Assembly (NCBI GenBank): GCA_002307035.1 | Contig: DBTL01000165.1 | Span: forward strand, 3,438-53,363 | Direction of reading: 5' to 3' | Length of the DNA: 49,926 nucleotides | DNA from: Bacteroides sp. UBA1317 | GTDB taxonomy: Bacteria > Bacteroidota > Bacteroidia > Bacteroidales > Bacteroidaceae | In this document: positions 19,715 to 29,782 of the stretch, piece by piece | Position numbering within the stretch: position 1 is the stretch's first letter | Layout of the letters: the number at the start of each line of letters is the position of its first letter | Program-made: the position numbers and the translations under genes | The notes under the pieces: generated by a model | Seen by the model: only the letters and a program-made list of their open reading frames with translations | Database searches by the model: none | Told to the model about the DNA's origin: nothing

Positions 19715-21175
19715 TTATTTATTCCATTTTTGTTGTGCATCAGGAAGTTCCGTCCAATTCTTCTGCACATAATCTTTAGAAGAATCTACTGCAATAAGTA
19801 CCTGATCATTTCCGCTACAATAGCCACTATCATGTTGAAAGTTCACAACTTTGCTATCGAACTCGCCAACATATTCCAGTTTACCGTTTTTAGCACTATA
19901 CCACCAAACATTCTTCTTTGCACCACTAATTTTACTTAAATCAAGATCCATAGGACGACCCGTGTAATTGTAGACCAACAAATAATCATTACCCCGCGTA
20001 GCAATAGCGCGATCATATCGTTCGCCATTAGTACCAGCTATAACGGTCTGATCAGGAACACGTTCAAAGTACGGGAAAGTAAGCATCAGATTCTTTATAT
20101 ACTTCATCTGATTGAAGCCTGGTGACTTGAGTGCCTCATACCAAGGCTTTGTGCAACCATAAGCTCCACCTACACCCGGTTTAAGAAACTGCATAATAGA
20201 ATTGTGACCGTATGTATGTCCAAAAGAACCAGCAAATACTGACCAGTAAGCGTAACGACGTACGTCATTATCATTCCAAAGAGTTTCGTTCGGATCGTGC
20301 AAACCCTGAGGAATCTCTTCATAACTAGGTTCCCCATCAATAATTGGTTTCAAAGGTTTCATTAACTGGCTACTTTCAACGTATCTCCAGTTATCTTCCT
20401 CTGTATTCTCTTTAATAGTATAATCACCATCCCCATTGCGTTGTCCGTAACGACGGTGTCCACTCTGGAACATATTGAAATCTAACCATTCGGCATTATT
20501 GAACCAAGTCGCTGAAGTAGTTCTTCCACGTGGGTGAAATGTCATCAGGTGGTTTTTGTCAATAGCACGAATACTTTTAGCCAAAGTTTCCCACTCTACA
20601 GTCTTTACATCACCACGGATATCTCCTCCGATAAACCAGATAATATTGGGTTGATCTTTGTATCTCTCAGCAAGGAACTTGCCATAAGCCTGAGCCTCTT
20701 TAACTGTCATTTGTCCACTCTTCACCAGACCTCCCCATATACAAACCATTCCGATATATATTCCTTTCTTTTCAGCTGTCTTAATGATATAGTCCATATG
20801 ATCCCAATAGCCATATACGCCTTTTTTATTTATTTCCTTAAAGTTAAATCCATCAGGATGAGAATATTGCCCATAGTAATTTAACGCAGGAACATCGTTC
20901 ACAGTTTGTACCTGTACAACATTATAGCCACGTTGCTTACATTGTTCAAGATAGTATTCCGCTTCATCACGGTTTAAGCGTTCAGGCAAAAGCCATCCAG
21001 TCTCTCCAAGCCAAAAGAACGGTGCACCATTTTCATGTTTCAGATACCGTCCTTCTTCCGAGACGACCAACTTTCCGTTTCTCCAGGGAATATATGTTTT
21101 GTTCTGAGCAGAAATAGTATTTCCTGCCATTACTACTAAAAGGATAAGTAAATACTTATAAACATTTGTCTTCAT
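19715..21175 (-). CDS. GH140 apiosidase (BT1012-like)
   Basis: This is a 486-residue secreted TIM-barrel enzyme; its signal peptide ends at ISA (23). GH140 cleaves the bond between apiose of RG-II chains A and B and the galacturonan backbone, releasing whole side chains. Family-type blocks are HENGAPFFWLGETGW (47-61), VQVQTVNDVP (87-96), WFIGGDIRGD (180-189, Asp185 as likely acid/base) and IIDGEPSYEEI (278-288, Glu282 as likely nucleophile). A small C-terminal beta-domain (about 385-465) carries YLLVYNYTG. The 97-residue spacing between the two catalytic residues agrees with what I recall for BT1012. It lies between GH95 and the GH78-GH33 fusion in one transcription unit. Of all enzymes here it is one of the most specific markers for RG-II. 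Confidence 0.9.
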   Translation of the reverse strand: MKTNVYKYLLILLVVMAGNTISAQNKTYIPWRNGKLVVSEEGRYLKHENGAPFFWLGETGWLLPERLNRDEAEYYLEQCKQRGYNVVQVQTVNDVPALNYYGQYSHPDGFNFKEINKKGVYGYWDHMDYIIKTAEKKGIYIGMVCIWGGLVKSGQMTVKEAQAYGKFLAERYKDQPNIIWFIGGDIRGDVKTVEWETLAKSIRAIDKNHLMTFHPRGRTTSATWFNNAEWLDFNMFQSGHRRYGQRNGDGDYTIKENTEEDNWRYVESSQLMKPLKPIIDGEPSYEEIPQGLHDPNETLWNDNDVRRYAYWSVFAGSFGHTYGHNSIMQFLKPGVGGAYGCTKPWYEALKSPGFNQMKYIKNLMLTFPYFERVPDQTVIAGTNGERYDRAIATRGNDYLLVYNYTGRPMDLDLSKISGAKKNVWWYSAKNGKLEYVGEFDSKVVNFQHDSGYCSGNDQVLIAVDSSKDYVQKNWTELPDAQQKWNK

Positions 21176-21201
21176 ATCGTTATCTTTTAATTATATCATT
21201 A

Positions 21202-23655
21202 TCATTTCCCCATAAGGATATACTCCTTACCTGCCTCTGTAATAAGGTCGTAAAGATAGGTATCTTTTAACACAATCTTATTTAATTTAGCCTTTTCATT
21301 TACCAATGGCTGAGTAATTTCCGGCACAGCATATAGTTGATTAGGATTCACTCCCTTCGCACGCTTCAAGCCTTTGCCTGAAAGTTTCACCAATGAGCGC
21401 AAACGACAATTACCACCAATACGTGACTTAACTACCAAACGCAAAATTTTCCCATTCTTCCAATTCATATCCAGTTCAAAGCCTCCGCGAGCAACCAGCC
21501 CCTTTACCTCTCCGTCTTTCCACAAAGATGGAAGTGCAGGAAGAAGATAGATAAAACCATCATAGCTCTGCATCAGCATTTCGGCAATACCTGCCGTACA
21601 ACCAAAATTTCCATCAATTTGAAAAGGTGGATGTGCATCGAACAGATTTGGGTAGGTTCCTCCCTTTTTCTTTTCATTGCGAACCAATGACAGTTGATCG
21701 GTAATTAATTTATATGCATGATCACCGTCTAGTAAGCGTGCCCATAAGCAGACTTTCCAGCCCATGCTCCATCCCGTAGAAGGATCTCCACGGTGAATAA
21801 GTGAAGTACGTGCAGCATCAAACAGTTTCGGAGTACGATATGGGGATATCTGATTACTGGGAAACATTCCATAAAGATGAGACATGTGGCGATGAATATC
21901 ATTGGAATCGTCCCAATCAAACATCCATTCTTGCAGTTGTCCCCATCGACCGATTTGCATAGGAGGCATTTCTTGTAGGCGCTTCTCTAAATGGGTAACA
22001 AGCTCTTCATCTGTGTTCAACAATTTAGCTGAACTTATTATAGAAGTCCACAAATCAAAGATCAATTGATTATCCATTGTACAACCGGCCGCAGTGGTTG
22101 CTTCTCCATTACTTCCGGCATGTGTATTTTCAGGAGAATTGCTCGGGCAAACCACTAACCACCCGTGTATTGGCTCTTTCACCATCGTTTCATCAAAGAA
22201 ATGCCCGGCTTCTTTCATGATAGGATAAACAGAACGAAGAAATTCAAGATCACCTGTATACAAATAATGTTCCCACAGATGACGACACAGCCAAGCACCG
22301 CCCGAAGGCCACATACCCGAAGGTGCTTTATCTATCGCTCCGGTTACCCGCCAGATATCTGTATTGTGGTGTAACACCCAGCCTTTGGCACCATACATCG
22401 TCTTAGCAGTCTCCTTTCCTGTTTCACTCACTTCCTTTGTTAATTGAAAAAGTGGTTTACTTAATTCCGTCAAGTTAGTCACTTCTGCCGGCCAGTAATT
22501 CATTTCCAAATTAATGTTACAAGTATACTTGCTATCCCACGACGGAAAAAGTTTATCATTCCAAATGCCTTGCAAATTAGCCGGTTGTCCATCAGGTTGA
22601 GAAGAACAGATCAATAAATAACGACCAAATTTGAAGTAAGTAGCGACCAGATGTGCATCATTGGTTTCTTTGAAGCGCTCAATGCGAGCATCTGTTGTCA
22701 CATTCTTATATTGATTCTCTCCCAGATTGAAAGAAACACGATCCATATATTTCTTAAAGAAAGCAATATGCGCTTTTCTATCTTGAGCATAAGTATGTTT
22801 CAAAGCCTTGTCAAGATAAGCTTTTGCACGTTCTACCTGATTACCGGTAATATCGTTGTAGTTATTAAAGTTTGTTGCAATAGAGACATAAAGTACAGCT
22901 TCATTAGCTTCTTCAATAGTCAACACACCATCCTTACAACTCATCTTACCACCTTCTATCTTAGCGGTCAATCTTCCCTGAAATTCAACTTTACCTTTCA
23001 AGCCTTCATGCCAGGATGATACACCTGACAAAGTAACAGTATTTCCTTCAGAAGCAATCACGGCATCCTGATGAGGAGTGGTCAGAATGGAATTGCAAGT
23101 GATCTTTCCGGGGACATCTGCAGTAAGGCGAACCATCACAACCTGATCGATAAATGAAGTGATCGTCTCTCTTTTATAGTTTACGCCATCGACCTGATAG
23201 CGTACTACTGCCTGAGCTGAGTCCAGATTTAATTCACGATAATAATTCGTATAGCGGGTATGTCCGGGAAACGAAATACGTAAATCGCCAAAGGTTTGAT
23301 AAGGCATACCCGAATTCGTTTTGGCCATTACCTTCTCCGTAGCCAATGTTTGTGCTTCCAGATATTTGCCGGCAAAGACAAGTTCACGAACTTTAGGGAT
23401 ATATTCCAAAGCATCCGGATTTGCATTCTTGTTTGGTTGTCCTGCCCAAATAGTCTCTTCATTTAATTGTATCTGTTCTACAGCCGGATTTCCAAACACC
23501 ATAGCACCCAGTCGACCGTTACCTAAAGGAAGGGCTTCCGTCCAAACTTGGGCTGGTTTATCGTACCAGAGTTTGTATGCGACCGCAGAAGCATCTGCAG
23601 CTAGCATACACAAGACAAAAAGTAGGAAAGCTTTTATTCTATTCATCTGTTTCAT
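21202..23655 (-). CDS. GH95 alpha-L-fucosidase/alpha-L-galactosidase (BT1010-like)
   Basis: This is an 817-residue secreted GH95 enzyme, an inverting exo-enzyme on alpha-1,2-linked L-fucose or L-galactose. The signal peptide ends near DASA (24); Met4 is an alternative start. An N-terminal beta-sandwich with LPLGNGRLGAMVFG (42-55) precedes the (alpha/alpha)6 barrel. The catalytic set is present: NINLEMNYWP (Asn380 and Asn382), the general acid in QLQEWMFDWDD (Glu576), HRHMSHLYG (588-596) and HPPFQIDGNFG (675-685, with Asp681). RG-II chain A ends in L-galactose, and the RG-II GH95 of B. thetaiotaomicron is an alpha-L-galactosidase. I infer the same here. Sequence reading alone does not separate galactose from fucose specificity. 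Confidence 0.88.
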   Translation of the reverse strand: MKQMNRIKAFLLFVLCMLAADASAVAYKLWYDKPAQVWTEALPLGNGRLGAMVFGNPAVEQIQLNEETIWAGQPNKNANPDALEYIPKVRELVFAGKYLEAQTLATEKVMAKTNSGMPYQTFGDLRISFPGHTRYTNYYRELNLDSAQAVVRYQVDGVNYKRETITSFIDQVVMVRLTADVPGKITCNSILTTPHQDAVIASEGNTVTLSGVSSWHEGLKGKVEFQGRLTAKIEGGKMSCKDGVLTIEEANEAVLYVSIATNFNNYNDITGNQVERAKAYLDKALKHTYAQDRKAHIAFFKKYMDRVSFNLGENQYKNVTTDARIERFKETNDAHLVATYFKFGRYLLICSSQPDGQPANLQGIWNDKLFPSWDSKYTCNINLEMNYWPAEVTNLTELSKPLFQLTKEVSETGKETAKTMYGAKGWVLHHNTDIWRVTGAIDKAPSGMWPSGGAWLCRHLWEHYLYTGDLEFLRSVYPIMKEAGHFFDETMVKEPIHGWLVVCPSNSPENTHAGSNGEATTAAGCTMDNQLIFDLWTSIISSAKLLNTDEELVTHLEKRLQEMPPMQIGRWGQLQEWMFDWDDSNDIHRHMSHLYGMFPSNQISPYRTPKLFDAARTSLIHRGDPSTGWSMGWKVCLWARLLDGDHAYKLITDQLSLVRNEKKKGGTYPNLFDAHPPFQIDGNFGCTAGIAEMLMQSYDGFIYLLPALPSLWKDGEVKGLVARGGFELDMNWKNGKILRLVVKSRIGGNCRLRSLVKLSGKGLKRAKGVNPNQLYAVPEITQPLVNEKAKLNKIVLKDTYLYDLITEAGKEYILMGK

Positions 23656-23665
23656 TTTTCAAACA

Positions 23666-25648
23666 TTACTTCTTCTGAGCAGCTTTAGCGGCTTTTTCGG
23701 CTTTAACCTTATTCACATAGTCCTTAAACAACTGCCTCCAACTACGTCCATTATTATTAAGGAACTCTTCACATTTGTTTTTGTAAATTTCAAATATAGC
23801 AGAGATTTGTTTCATGCTTTTATAATCAATAGCCTGTTCACGCGCCAGTTTCAGGTTCTCCAAAATGAAAGCTTCCTCTTTTTCTGTAAGGTCAGGAACA
23901 ATAGCATGATATCCGGCCAACGTAAAAGCAACCTTGCCAACAGTATATTTATCGAGAATGGCTTCCACCTGTTCTTCGGTGAGAGCTTTTCGCAAGCCAT
24001 TCATTAATTTCGCATGCACTTCTTTAGGCATAGCAGAATCAGCGATCATCTCACGATCAAGTTGACTAAGCGGTTTACCATTCAATGGATTTAATCCCTC
24101 AGGAACAGTGCTATATGGATGTTCATTGTGCCATTCACGTACACTGCGCAGATGGTTATAAACCAATGTCGTTACAAAAGAAATTTTCTTTTCATCTTCC
24201 AACTTGAGAGATGCGACCCAATCTGTCGCTTTTTTCTCAAGGCTAAGATCCGATTGCAATACAGAGAATCGATTCTTATCAAAATAAACCGCCAATTTAT
24301 CAAAAGAGCGAATGGCGGTTGCCGGAAGAAGTACTCCATCTTTGCCAAAGCTATACATCGCTTCTTCTGGTTCAATCGTTACACGTTTTTCATCTAATTT
24401 CGCTTTATTCAAAGCAAAAGTTGAAGCAAAGAAATCATAGACAGCATTACGCTTATTCGGACCAAAGTCGTGCCCTTCTTTAGGAAGATGCACATTCGTT
24501 ACCTTACCAACTGCCCCATAAAAACCGTATACGCATTGCAGATAAGGAAATTCCAATTCAGGAACACTGCTTGTCCAGTCCTTACCATCGGACACAACCA
24601 ACATGGGGCGGGGTGCAAACATAGCAGCCAATTCCGCATTATTAGTTCCTCCACAAGCCATTGTAACAGGCATGCCACTTTCGCAAGGACATCCTCCGTC
24701 AAAGTGAGAAGATAGACTTACGACAGGAGCAGCAGCAGTAAAACGTTCATCCAAAGCCGTCAGCAAGATAGTTTGTGTGCCACCACCTGAACCTCCATTC
24801 ACTCCCACTCTACTTTTATCAATGTCTTTACGTGACGAAAGCATGTAATCTAAAATAGATAATCCATTCATGGCTTGTATTACATGTGCCGCACTCGAAC
24901 GATGTGCTGCGCTGCCTACTTGCAAAGCTGATTCACCCCATCCAAAGAGATCATAATCCACACAAACAGCCCCCATACGTGCAAGTGTACCCATCCGTTG
25001 TTGTTGATCTTCACGATAGCGACCACCAGCAAAATGACCGTTCGGACAAATAATCAATGCATGTTTGCCTTTAGAACTCGGAGTGTAAATAGAGCCACAG
25101 ACATACAATCCGGGAAGCGTCTCGAGCGCAAAGTTCTGCACTGTATATCCATCGAATTTTCTTATTTTAGAAAGAATAGGTTTCGCATTTACTCTTTTGT
25201 TAAGTAATGAATCAAGACCCAATTTTTCACGAACTTCCTTACGCAAATTTGCTCTTCTTTTTTCCCACGATTCTTTATCAGAATACAATGTTTTTAAGTA
25301 CGCCAAAGCCTTTTCTCCATCTTCGGAAGTACGACGAGCATATTCATAATTCTTTATCTTATATAAATTACCTTCCTGCTTAACAAACTTGTAATCAAAA
25401 GGAGCTAAAACGTTCATCAAAGATTCTTCTGCTGAATAAGGACGAATACGAAAATCTGCATACGGAAGTATTTTTCCTACCGTATCTACATCATATTTCA
25501 GACGGATCTGAAAACGCGCTTGAATATCAGCAAGTACTTCACAAAGCGGACGAGCAAACTTATTCTCGAAAGTCAAATTCTGTGCATTTGCACCAACAAA
25601 ACTGACTAATAATACGATAAGCACAATCTTCTTCATTTGTTTATTCAT
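23666..25648 (-). CDS. CE19-like pectin methylesterase with STN-like N-terminus and DUF3826-like C-terminus
   Basis: This is a 660-residue secreted multidomain esterase. After a signal peptide (to NA, residue 22) residues about 26-98 look like an STN (secretin/TonB short N-terminal) domain. An alpha/beta-hydrolase spans about 140-415 with nucleophile elbow NGGSGGG (Ser287), SDGKDW (Asp354) and EGHDFG (His393). Residues about 470-650 are helical and resemble, block by block, the free-standing protein encoded at 34569-35249. The family CE19 pectin methylesterase BT1017 occupies the equivalent place in the B. thetaiotaomicron RG-II locus, next to GH28. The role inferred is demethylation of galacturonic acid residues. 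The ATG overlaps the GH28 stop codon by 4 bp, suggesting translational coupling; Met5 is an alternative start. Confidence 0.8.
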   Translation of the reverse strand: MNKQMKKIVLIVLLVSFVGANAQNLTFENKFARPLCEVLADIQARFQIRLKYDVDTVGKILPYADFRIRPYSAEESLMNVLAPFDYKFVKQEGNLYKIKNYEYARRTSEDGEKALAYLKTLYSDKESWEKRRANLRKEVREKLGLDSLLNKRVNAKPILSKIRKFDGYTVQNFALETLPGLYVCGSIYTPSSKGKHALIICPNGHFAGGRYREDQQQRMGTLARMGAVCVDYDLFGWGESALQVGSAAHRSSAAHVIQAMNGLSILDYMLSSRKDIDKSRVGVNGGSGGGTQTILLTALDERFTAAAPVVSLSSHFDGGCPCESGMPVTMACGGTNNAELAAMFAPRPMLVVSDGKDWTSSVPELEFPYLQCVYGFYGAVGKVTNVHLPKEGHDFGPNKRNAVYDFFASTFALNKAKLDEKRVTIEPEEAMYSFGKDGVLLPATAIRSFDKLAVYFDKNRFSVLQSDLSLEKKATDWVASLKLEDEKKISFVTTLVYNHLRSVREWHNEHPYSTVPEGLNPLNGKPLSQLDREMIADSAMPKEVHAKLMNGLRKALTEEQVEAILDKYTVGKVAFTLAGYHAIVPDLTEKEEAFILENLKLAREQAIDYKSMKQISAIFEIYKNKCEEFLNNNGRSWRQLFKDYVNKVKAEKAAKAAQKK

Positions 25649-26979
25649 TTTAAGATTACCTTTTGACCGTTTACTATAACATCATCAAGAGTGATACGAT
25701 CACAATTCTGAAAGTGAGGTTTCTCCTTACTTTCTATATTCATATCACGAAGCGATACATCAGTTATGTGTGCTTCATCCAACCCTTTTATTACAATCGG
25801 AGTCTTCACGCCTGTAGCAGTAAGACCCGACACATGAATATTCCGAAAGATAGGCGTACGATCGCTAAGGGGTTCGGCAGGCATATCGCTATACATCAGA
25901 TCCATGACAATGGCTTCATTTCGAATATTACTCATCACAATATTGCTGATACGAATATCTTCTACCACCCCTCCTCTTCCACGAGTAGATTTAAGCCGAA
26001 TACCTCTATCAGTCCCATCGAAAATACAATTACTAATAACAACTTTACGAACGCTTCCACTCATTTCACTGCCAATGACTACTCCTCCATGTCCGGATAA
26101 CATCGTACAATTGGTTATAGTTATATTTTCACACGGAACACCTAACTTACGAGCCTGAAGATCACGACCTGATTTTATTGTGATACAGTCATCGCCAACC
26201 GATATATGGCTATCACTGATATGTACATTCTTGCATGATTCAGGATTGATGCCATCTGTATTTGGAGAAGGAACATTGTGAATGGTAATTCCCTTAATCA
26301 TTACGTTATCGCAAAATTCCGGATTTACTGTCCAGAAAGGAGAGTTTATAATTTTAACGCCTTCAATACGTACATTCTTACAACGAATGGGTTGAATAAA
26401 AGGAGGACGAAAAAAACGACGTTGCAAAGTACTAACATAATCTGAATTAGTTTCTGCATAAATAGACTTTGTGTCATTCTCCTTTTCCCAAAGAGATTGA
26501 TATTTATTTAAGTCGCGTACACCATTGTCCTTCAAATCAACTAAAATACGAAAAAACTCTATCCACCACTTTTTCCCTTGCCCATCAAGCGTTCCTTCAC
26601 CTTTAATGGTTATATTTTCTGCATCTACAGCATAAATAAGCGGAGAAAAGCTTTTCATCACTACTCCCTCATGGCGAGTCCCAACAAAAGGAAGATAGTC
26701 ATCAAAATTATCAGAGAAGAGCAATGTTGCTCCCGATTCCAGTTCAATCGTAATATTACTTTTCATTACAATGGGACCGGTGAGGTAGGTACCCGAAGGA
26801 AAGAAAAGTGTTCCCCCACCCGCTTTGTTGAGACGAACAATCGTGTTGTTTATCAACTTCGTATTCAGCACAGTGCCATTTGCCTTTGCTCCAGCTTTCA
26901 ACATATCTACTCGCTCGGCGCGAAGAGGAAATGCCAAACAAATAGTTGCAACCAATATCAGTAAAAGTCGTATTCTCAT
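25645..26979 (-). CDS. GH28 polygalacturonase-family enzyme (BT1018-like)
   Basis: This is a 444-residue secreted parallel beta-helix of family GH28 that hydrolyses alpha-1,4-galacturonan. The signal peptide ends near LRA (21). All GH28 signature blocks are present: NTDG (240-243), GDD (262-264), GHGG (296-299) and RLK in place of RIK (328-330), which keep the three catalytic aspartates Asp242, Asp263 and Asp264. Periplasmic location suggests it acts on short backbone fragments after side-chain removal, perhaps as an exo-enzyme. That is inference. It is co-transcribed, 4 bp after the GH78 stop and overlapping the esterase start by 4 bp. Confidence 0.92.
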   Translation of the reverse strand: MRIRLLLILVATICLAFPLRAERVDMLKAGAKANGTVLNTKLINNTIVRLNKAGGGTLFFPSGTYLTGPIVMKSNITIELESGATLLFSDNFDDYLPFVGTRHEGVVMKSFSPLIYAVDAENITIKGEGTLDGQGKKWWIEFFRILVDLKDNGVRDLNKYQSLWEKENDTKSIYAETNSDYVSTLQRRFFRPPFIQPIRCKNVRIEGVKIINSPFWTVNPEFCDNVMIKGITIHNVPSPNTDGINPESCKNVHISDSHISVGDDCITIKSGRDLQARKLGVPCENITITNCTMLSGHGGVVIGSEMSGSVRKVVISNCIFDGTDRGIRLKSTRGRGGVVEDIRISNIVMSNIRNEAIVMDLMYSDMPAEPLSDRTPIFRNIHVSGLTATGVKTPIVIKGLDEAHITDVSLRDMNIESKEKPHFQNCDRITLDDVIVNGQKVILK

Positions 26980-26983
26980 CGTA

Positions 26984-29782
26984 CTATAGTTTCTTTGTAA
27001 ATGAATAACTTCCGCTTTTTATCATCTTTGCTTCCTTATCACCCGGCAAATAAATCTTCGCCGAACAATTCACAGGAACTTCCACTGATAAAGTAAACAC
27101 TCCATTGTCATGTGTCCAATTTACCACTACAAGCCCGTAAAGCGTTTCGTAAGATACACGAACAAATTTTAAATCTCCTACCACTTGAGGAGCAATAACG
27201 ATGTCTTGATATCCCGGATGTAACAGATCGGCTTTTATTCCGGCCAATGAATAAAAAAACCACTCATCAATCTGTCCCATCATAAAATGATTCCAAGAAG
27301 AGCCTTGTCTGGGGTCCCACTGCTCGGTCAACGTGGTTGCACCAAACTTCAATTGGAATCCATAACCCGGTGCTTCTTCATGATTGTGCATGGTGTACAT
27401 CAGTTCATTTAATCCATTACGCGCCAAAGTTTGAAAAAGATATCTGTTCCCTACATCACCGGTAGTCAACCGATTGCCGTGTGCTTTTATATCTTTCACT
27501 AAATTATCTAAGACAGCCGGGCGTAATTCAGAACGAACCATATCAAGAAAGAGTGGAAGCGCATTGCTACACTGACTCCCTGTGCCATATTGTTTCGTCT
27601 CCGCATGGAAGAACTTCTCATTAAATGCGGCTTTAATCTCTTTACATAAACGGGCATAATAGTCAAGATCATATTTGTTACCTACCATCTCAGCTGCACG
27701 AACCATATAACAAGCATCCATATAATATTGAGCTGTGGCAACTAAAGGTATAGGAGTGTTCTTTGAAAAACCGGCTTTAAAGTTACCATAATCATACCAA
27801 TCTCCTAATCCAAATGACAGAATATGATTCTCTGCACGTGAAGTCAGATAATCAAAGTAAGCACGCATATTGCGATAATAATTCTGAATGAGTGACTTAT
27901 CACCGTAAGTTTCGTAATACATAAACGGCAATATGATCATCGCCGAGCCCCATTCGGGCGAATTGGCAAAATCATCCATTCCCGGTCCTTCAAAAATGAC
28001 ATATTGAGGAGCGATCGTCGGTACCATGCCGTTATCATATTGAGAATCAGCTATATCCTGAACTACTTTAGGTAAGAATGAAGTAAGGTCATAATTGTAT
28101 AATAATCCGGGACCATTCAAATGAGTTTCTTCCAACCAACCGAGCTTTTCGCGATGCGGACAATCAGTAAAGATTGACTGCATATTGCTTTGTATAGCCA
28201 TTTTTATAATGCGATGTGCATTATTGAATATCACGTTGGATGTTTCAAAAGAGGAGACTTTCGCCGCAGAATTATAGACAAAACAAGAGTTTATACTCTT
28301 TAATACTGCTAACTTTCGGGGATTCTTTTGCCCTTTAAGTACAGCACCTTCTACTTGAATATAACGGAACCCATAATAAGAAAAACGAGGATGCCAAGTT
28401 TCATCACCATTGCCCTTCAAGGTGTATTCATAATAATGTGGTCTACCTGTTTGACGCTGATTTGCAGCCCCCTCATCGGTTAAGGCTTCTGCTACAATCA
28501 ACGTTACTTTCTGTCCTTTTTTACCACGGACAGTTATTTCAGGGAATCCGGACAGATTCTGTCCCATGTCGAGAACAAAAGCAGAAGCATCTACCGTGCG
28601 TTTGGTCGATTTACAGGCACCAACGATCTGTTCAGGAGTAAGTTTAGTTACTTTCTGAATGCCATATCGCTCCATGATTTTAACCGGAGTAGCCATCTGT
28701 GGACGCAACTGTCCTTTAGGAGCTTGTTGCAGCACCACAGACTTCCAGATAGAATCATTAAAAGAGGAAGTATTCCAACCAACTTGTTCTAAGCGAGCAT
28801 CGTAATCCTCTCCACCATAAATGGAGTTAAAAGTTATCGGACTCAAACTGTACTTCCAATCAGCACCCGAAAGAATCTCTTTCTTTGTTCCATCCTTATA
28901 CCTGATGACGAGTTTCAACAACAGCGTCGGAGATCCGAAACTAATCTGTAGTTTTCTATATCTTCCGCCTTGTACATTATAGAATCCATTTCCCAAAAGA
29001 GTGCCGATTGCGTTTTCTCCTTCATGGATAGTTGAAGTTACATCATAAACATTATAGTAAACGGTTTTATCGTAATCACTCCATAACGGGGCAAACTCAC
29101 TTTCACCAATCTTATCACCATTCAGGCTCAATTCATAATGACCGAGTCCACAAACATATACAATCGCTTCGTCAATTTGCTTTGTGGCAACGAATGATTT
29201 ACGAAGATAAATGCTCTTATTCGATAAAGTATCTGCGGCAGCCCACAATGCTTTCACTTCAGGTTTCCTCATGTCCGTTTCATGAAATTTCCGTCCCTGA
29301 GGCAACTTAGCATCTTTGCGTGAGATAGCGCCTATCCACTGAGCATCAAAGAATGAATCGTCTGGAGCTAAGCGAAATTCAGACTCTTTGCTCCAAGAGG
29401 AAGGACGATTCTTTTCATCCCATACCTGAACTCTCCATACATATTTAATGAGCGGCTGTAAAGCTCCTCCGACATACTGAACTAACTGACTTTGAGTAGA
29501 ATTAACCTTTCCCGTTTTCCAAACAAGACTGCGTTTGCCATTCTGTACAGCGTACACCTCAATGGCATAAGCCGTCTGCATACTCCCTTGTTGCGAAGAA
29601 TGCATTTGCCAACCAAAACGAGGAGATTTAGCAGCCACACAAAGCGGATCGACAGCCATTTCACAAGTTGTCTTTGTTACCTCAATCGCTCTAGCCGAGT
29701 CGATAACTAAAAACAAACAAATGGCAAACAGGAATAATATTCTATTTCTTATCATTATCCGGCAATTCTCACTGAAGTACAT
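26984..29782 (-). CDS. GH78 alpha-L-rhamnosidase (BT1019-like)
   Basis: This is a second full-length GH78, 932 residues from the first ATG. That start overlaps the preceding gene by 14 bp. Met10 (ATG at 29755) gives a cleaner signal peptide and no overlap, and is probably the true start. N-terminal beta-sandwiches (about 35-500) include FVLDMGQNLSG (402-412). The catalytic block is DCPHREKLGWLEE (540-552, with Asp540, Glu545 and Glu551). ATTLTEQWDP carries Glu820, the likely base. A C-terminal beta-domain with YLPGDKEA ends it. It belongs to the canonical DCPxRE class, unlike the 9756 enzyme. Its likely role is rhamnose removal from RG-II; the exact linkage is not decidable here. Confidence 0.9.
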   Translation of the reverse strand: MYFSENCRIMIRNRILFLFAICLFLVIDSARAIEVTKTTCEMAVDPLCVAAKSPRFGWQMHSSQQGSMQTAYAIEVYAVQNGKRSLVWKTGKVNSTQSQLVQYVGGALQPLIKYVWRVQVWDEKNRPSSWSKESEFRLAPDDSFFDAQWIGAISRKDAKLPQGRKFHETDMRKPEVKALWAAADTLSNKSIYLRKSFVATKQIDEAIVYVCGLGHYELSLNGDKIGESEFAPLWSDYDKTVYYNVYDVTSTIHEGENAIGTLLGNGFYNVQGGRYRKLQISFGSPTLLLKLVIRYKDGTKKEILSGADWKYSLSPITFNSIYGGEDYDARLEQVGWNTSSFNDSIWKSVVLQQAPKGQLRPQMATPVKIMERYGIQKVTKLTPEQIVGACKSTKRTVDASAFVLDMGQNLSGFPEITVRGKKGQKVTLIVAEALTDEGAANQRQTGRPHYYEYTLKGNGDETWHPRFSYYGFRYIQVEGAVLKGQKNPRKLAVLKSINSCFVYNSAAKVSSFETSNVIFNNAHRIIKMAIQSNMQSIFTDCPHREKLGWLEETHLNGPGLLYNYDLTSFLPKVVQDIADSQYDNGMVPTIAPQYVIFEGPGMDDFANSPEWGSAMIILPFMYYETYGDKSLIQNYYRNMRAYFDYLTSRAENHILSFGLGDWYDYGNFKAGFSKNTPIPLVATAQYYMDACYMVRAAEMVGNKYDLDYYARLCKEIKAAFNEKFFHAETKQYGTGSQCSNALPLFLDMVRSELRPAVLDNLVKDIKAHGNRLTTGDVGNRYLFQTLARNGLNELMYTMHNHEEAPGYGFQLKFGATTLTEQWDPRQGSSWNHFMMGQIDEWFFYSLAGIKADLLHPGYQDIVIAPQVVGDLKFVRVSYETLYGLVVVNWTHDNGVFTLSVEVPVNCSAKIYLPGDKEAKMIKSGSYSFTKKL

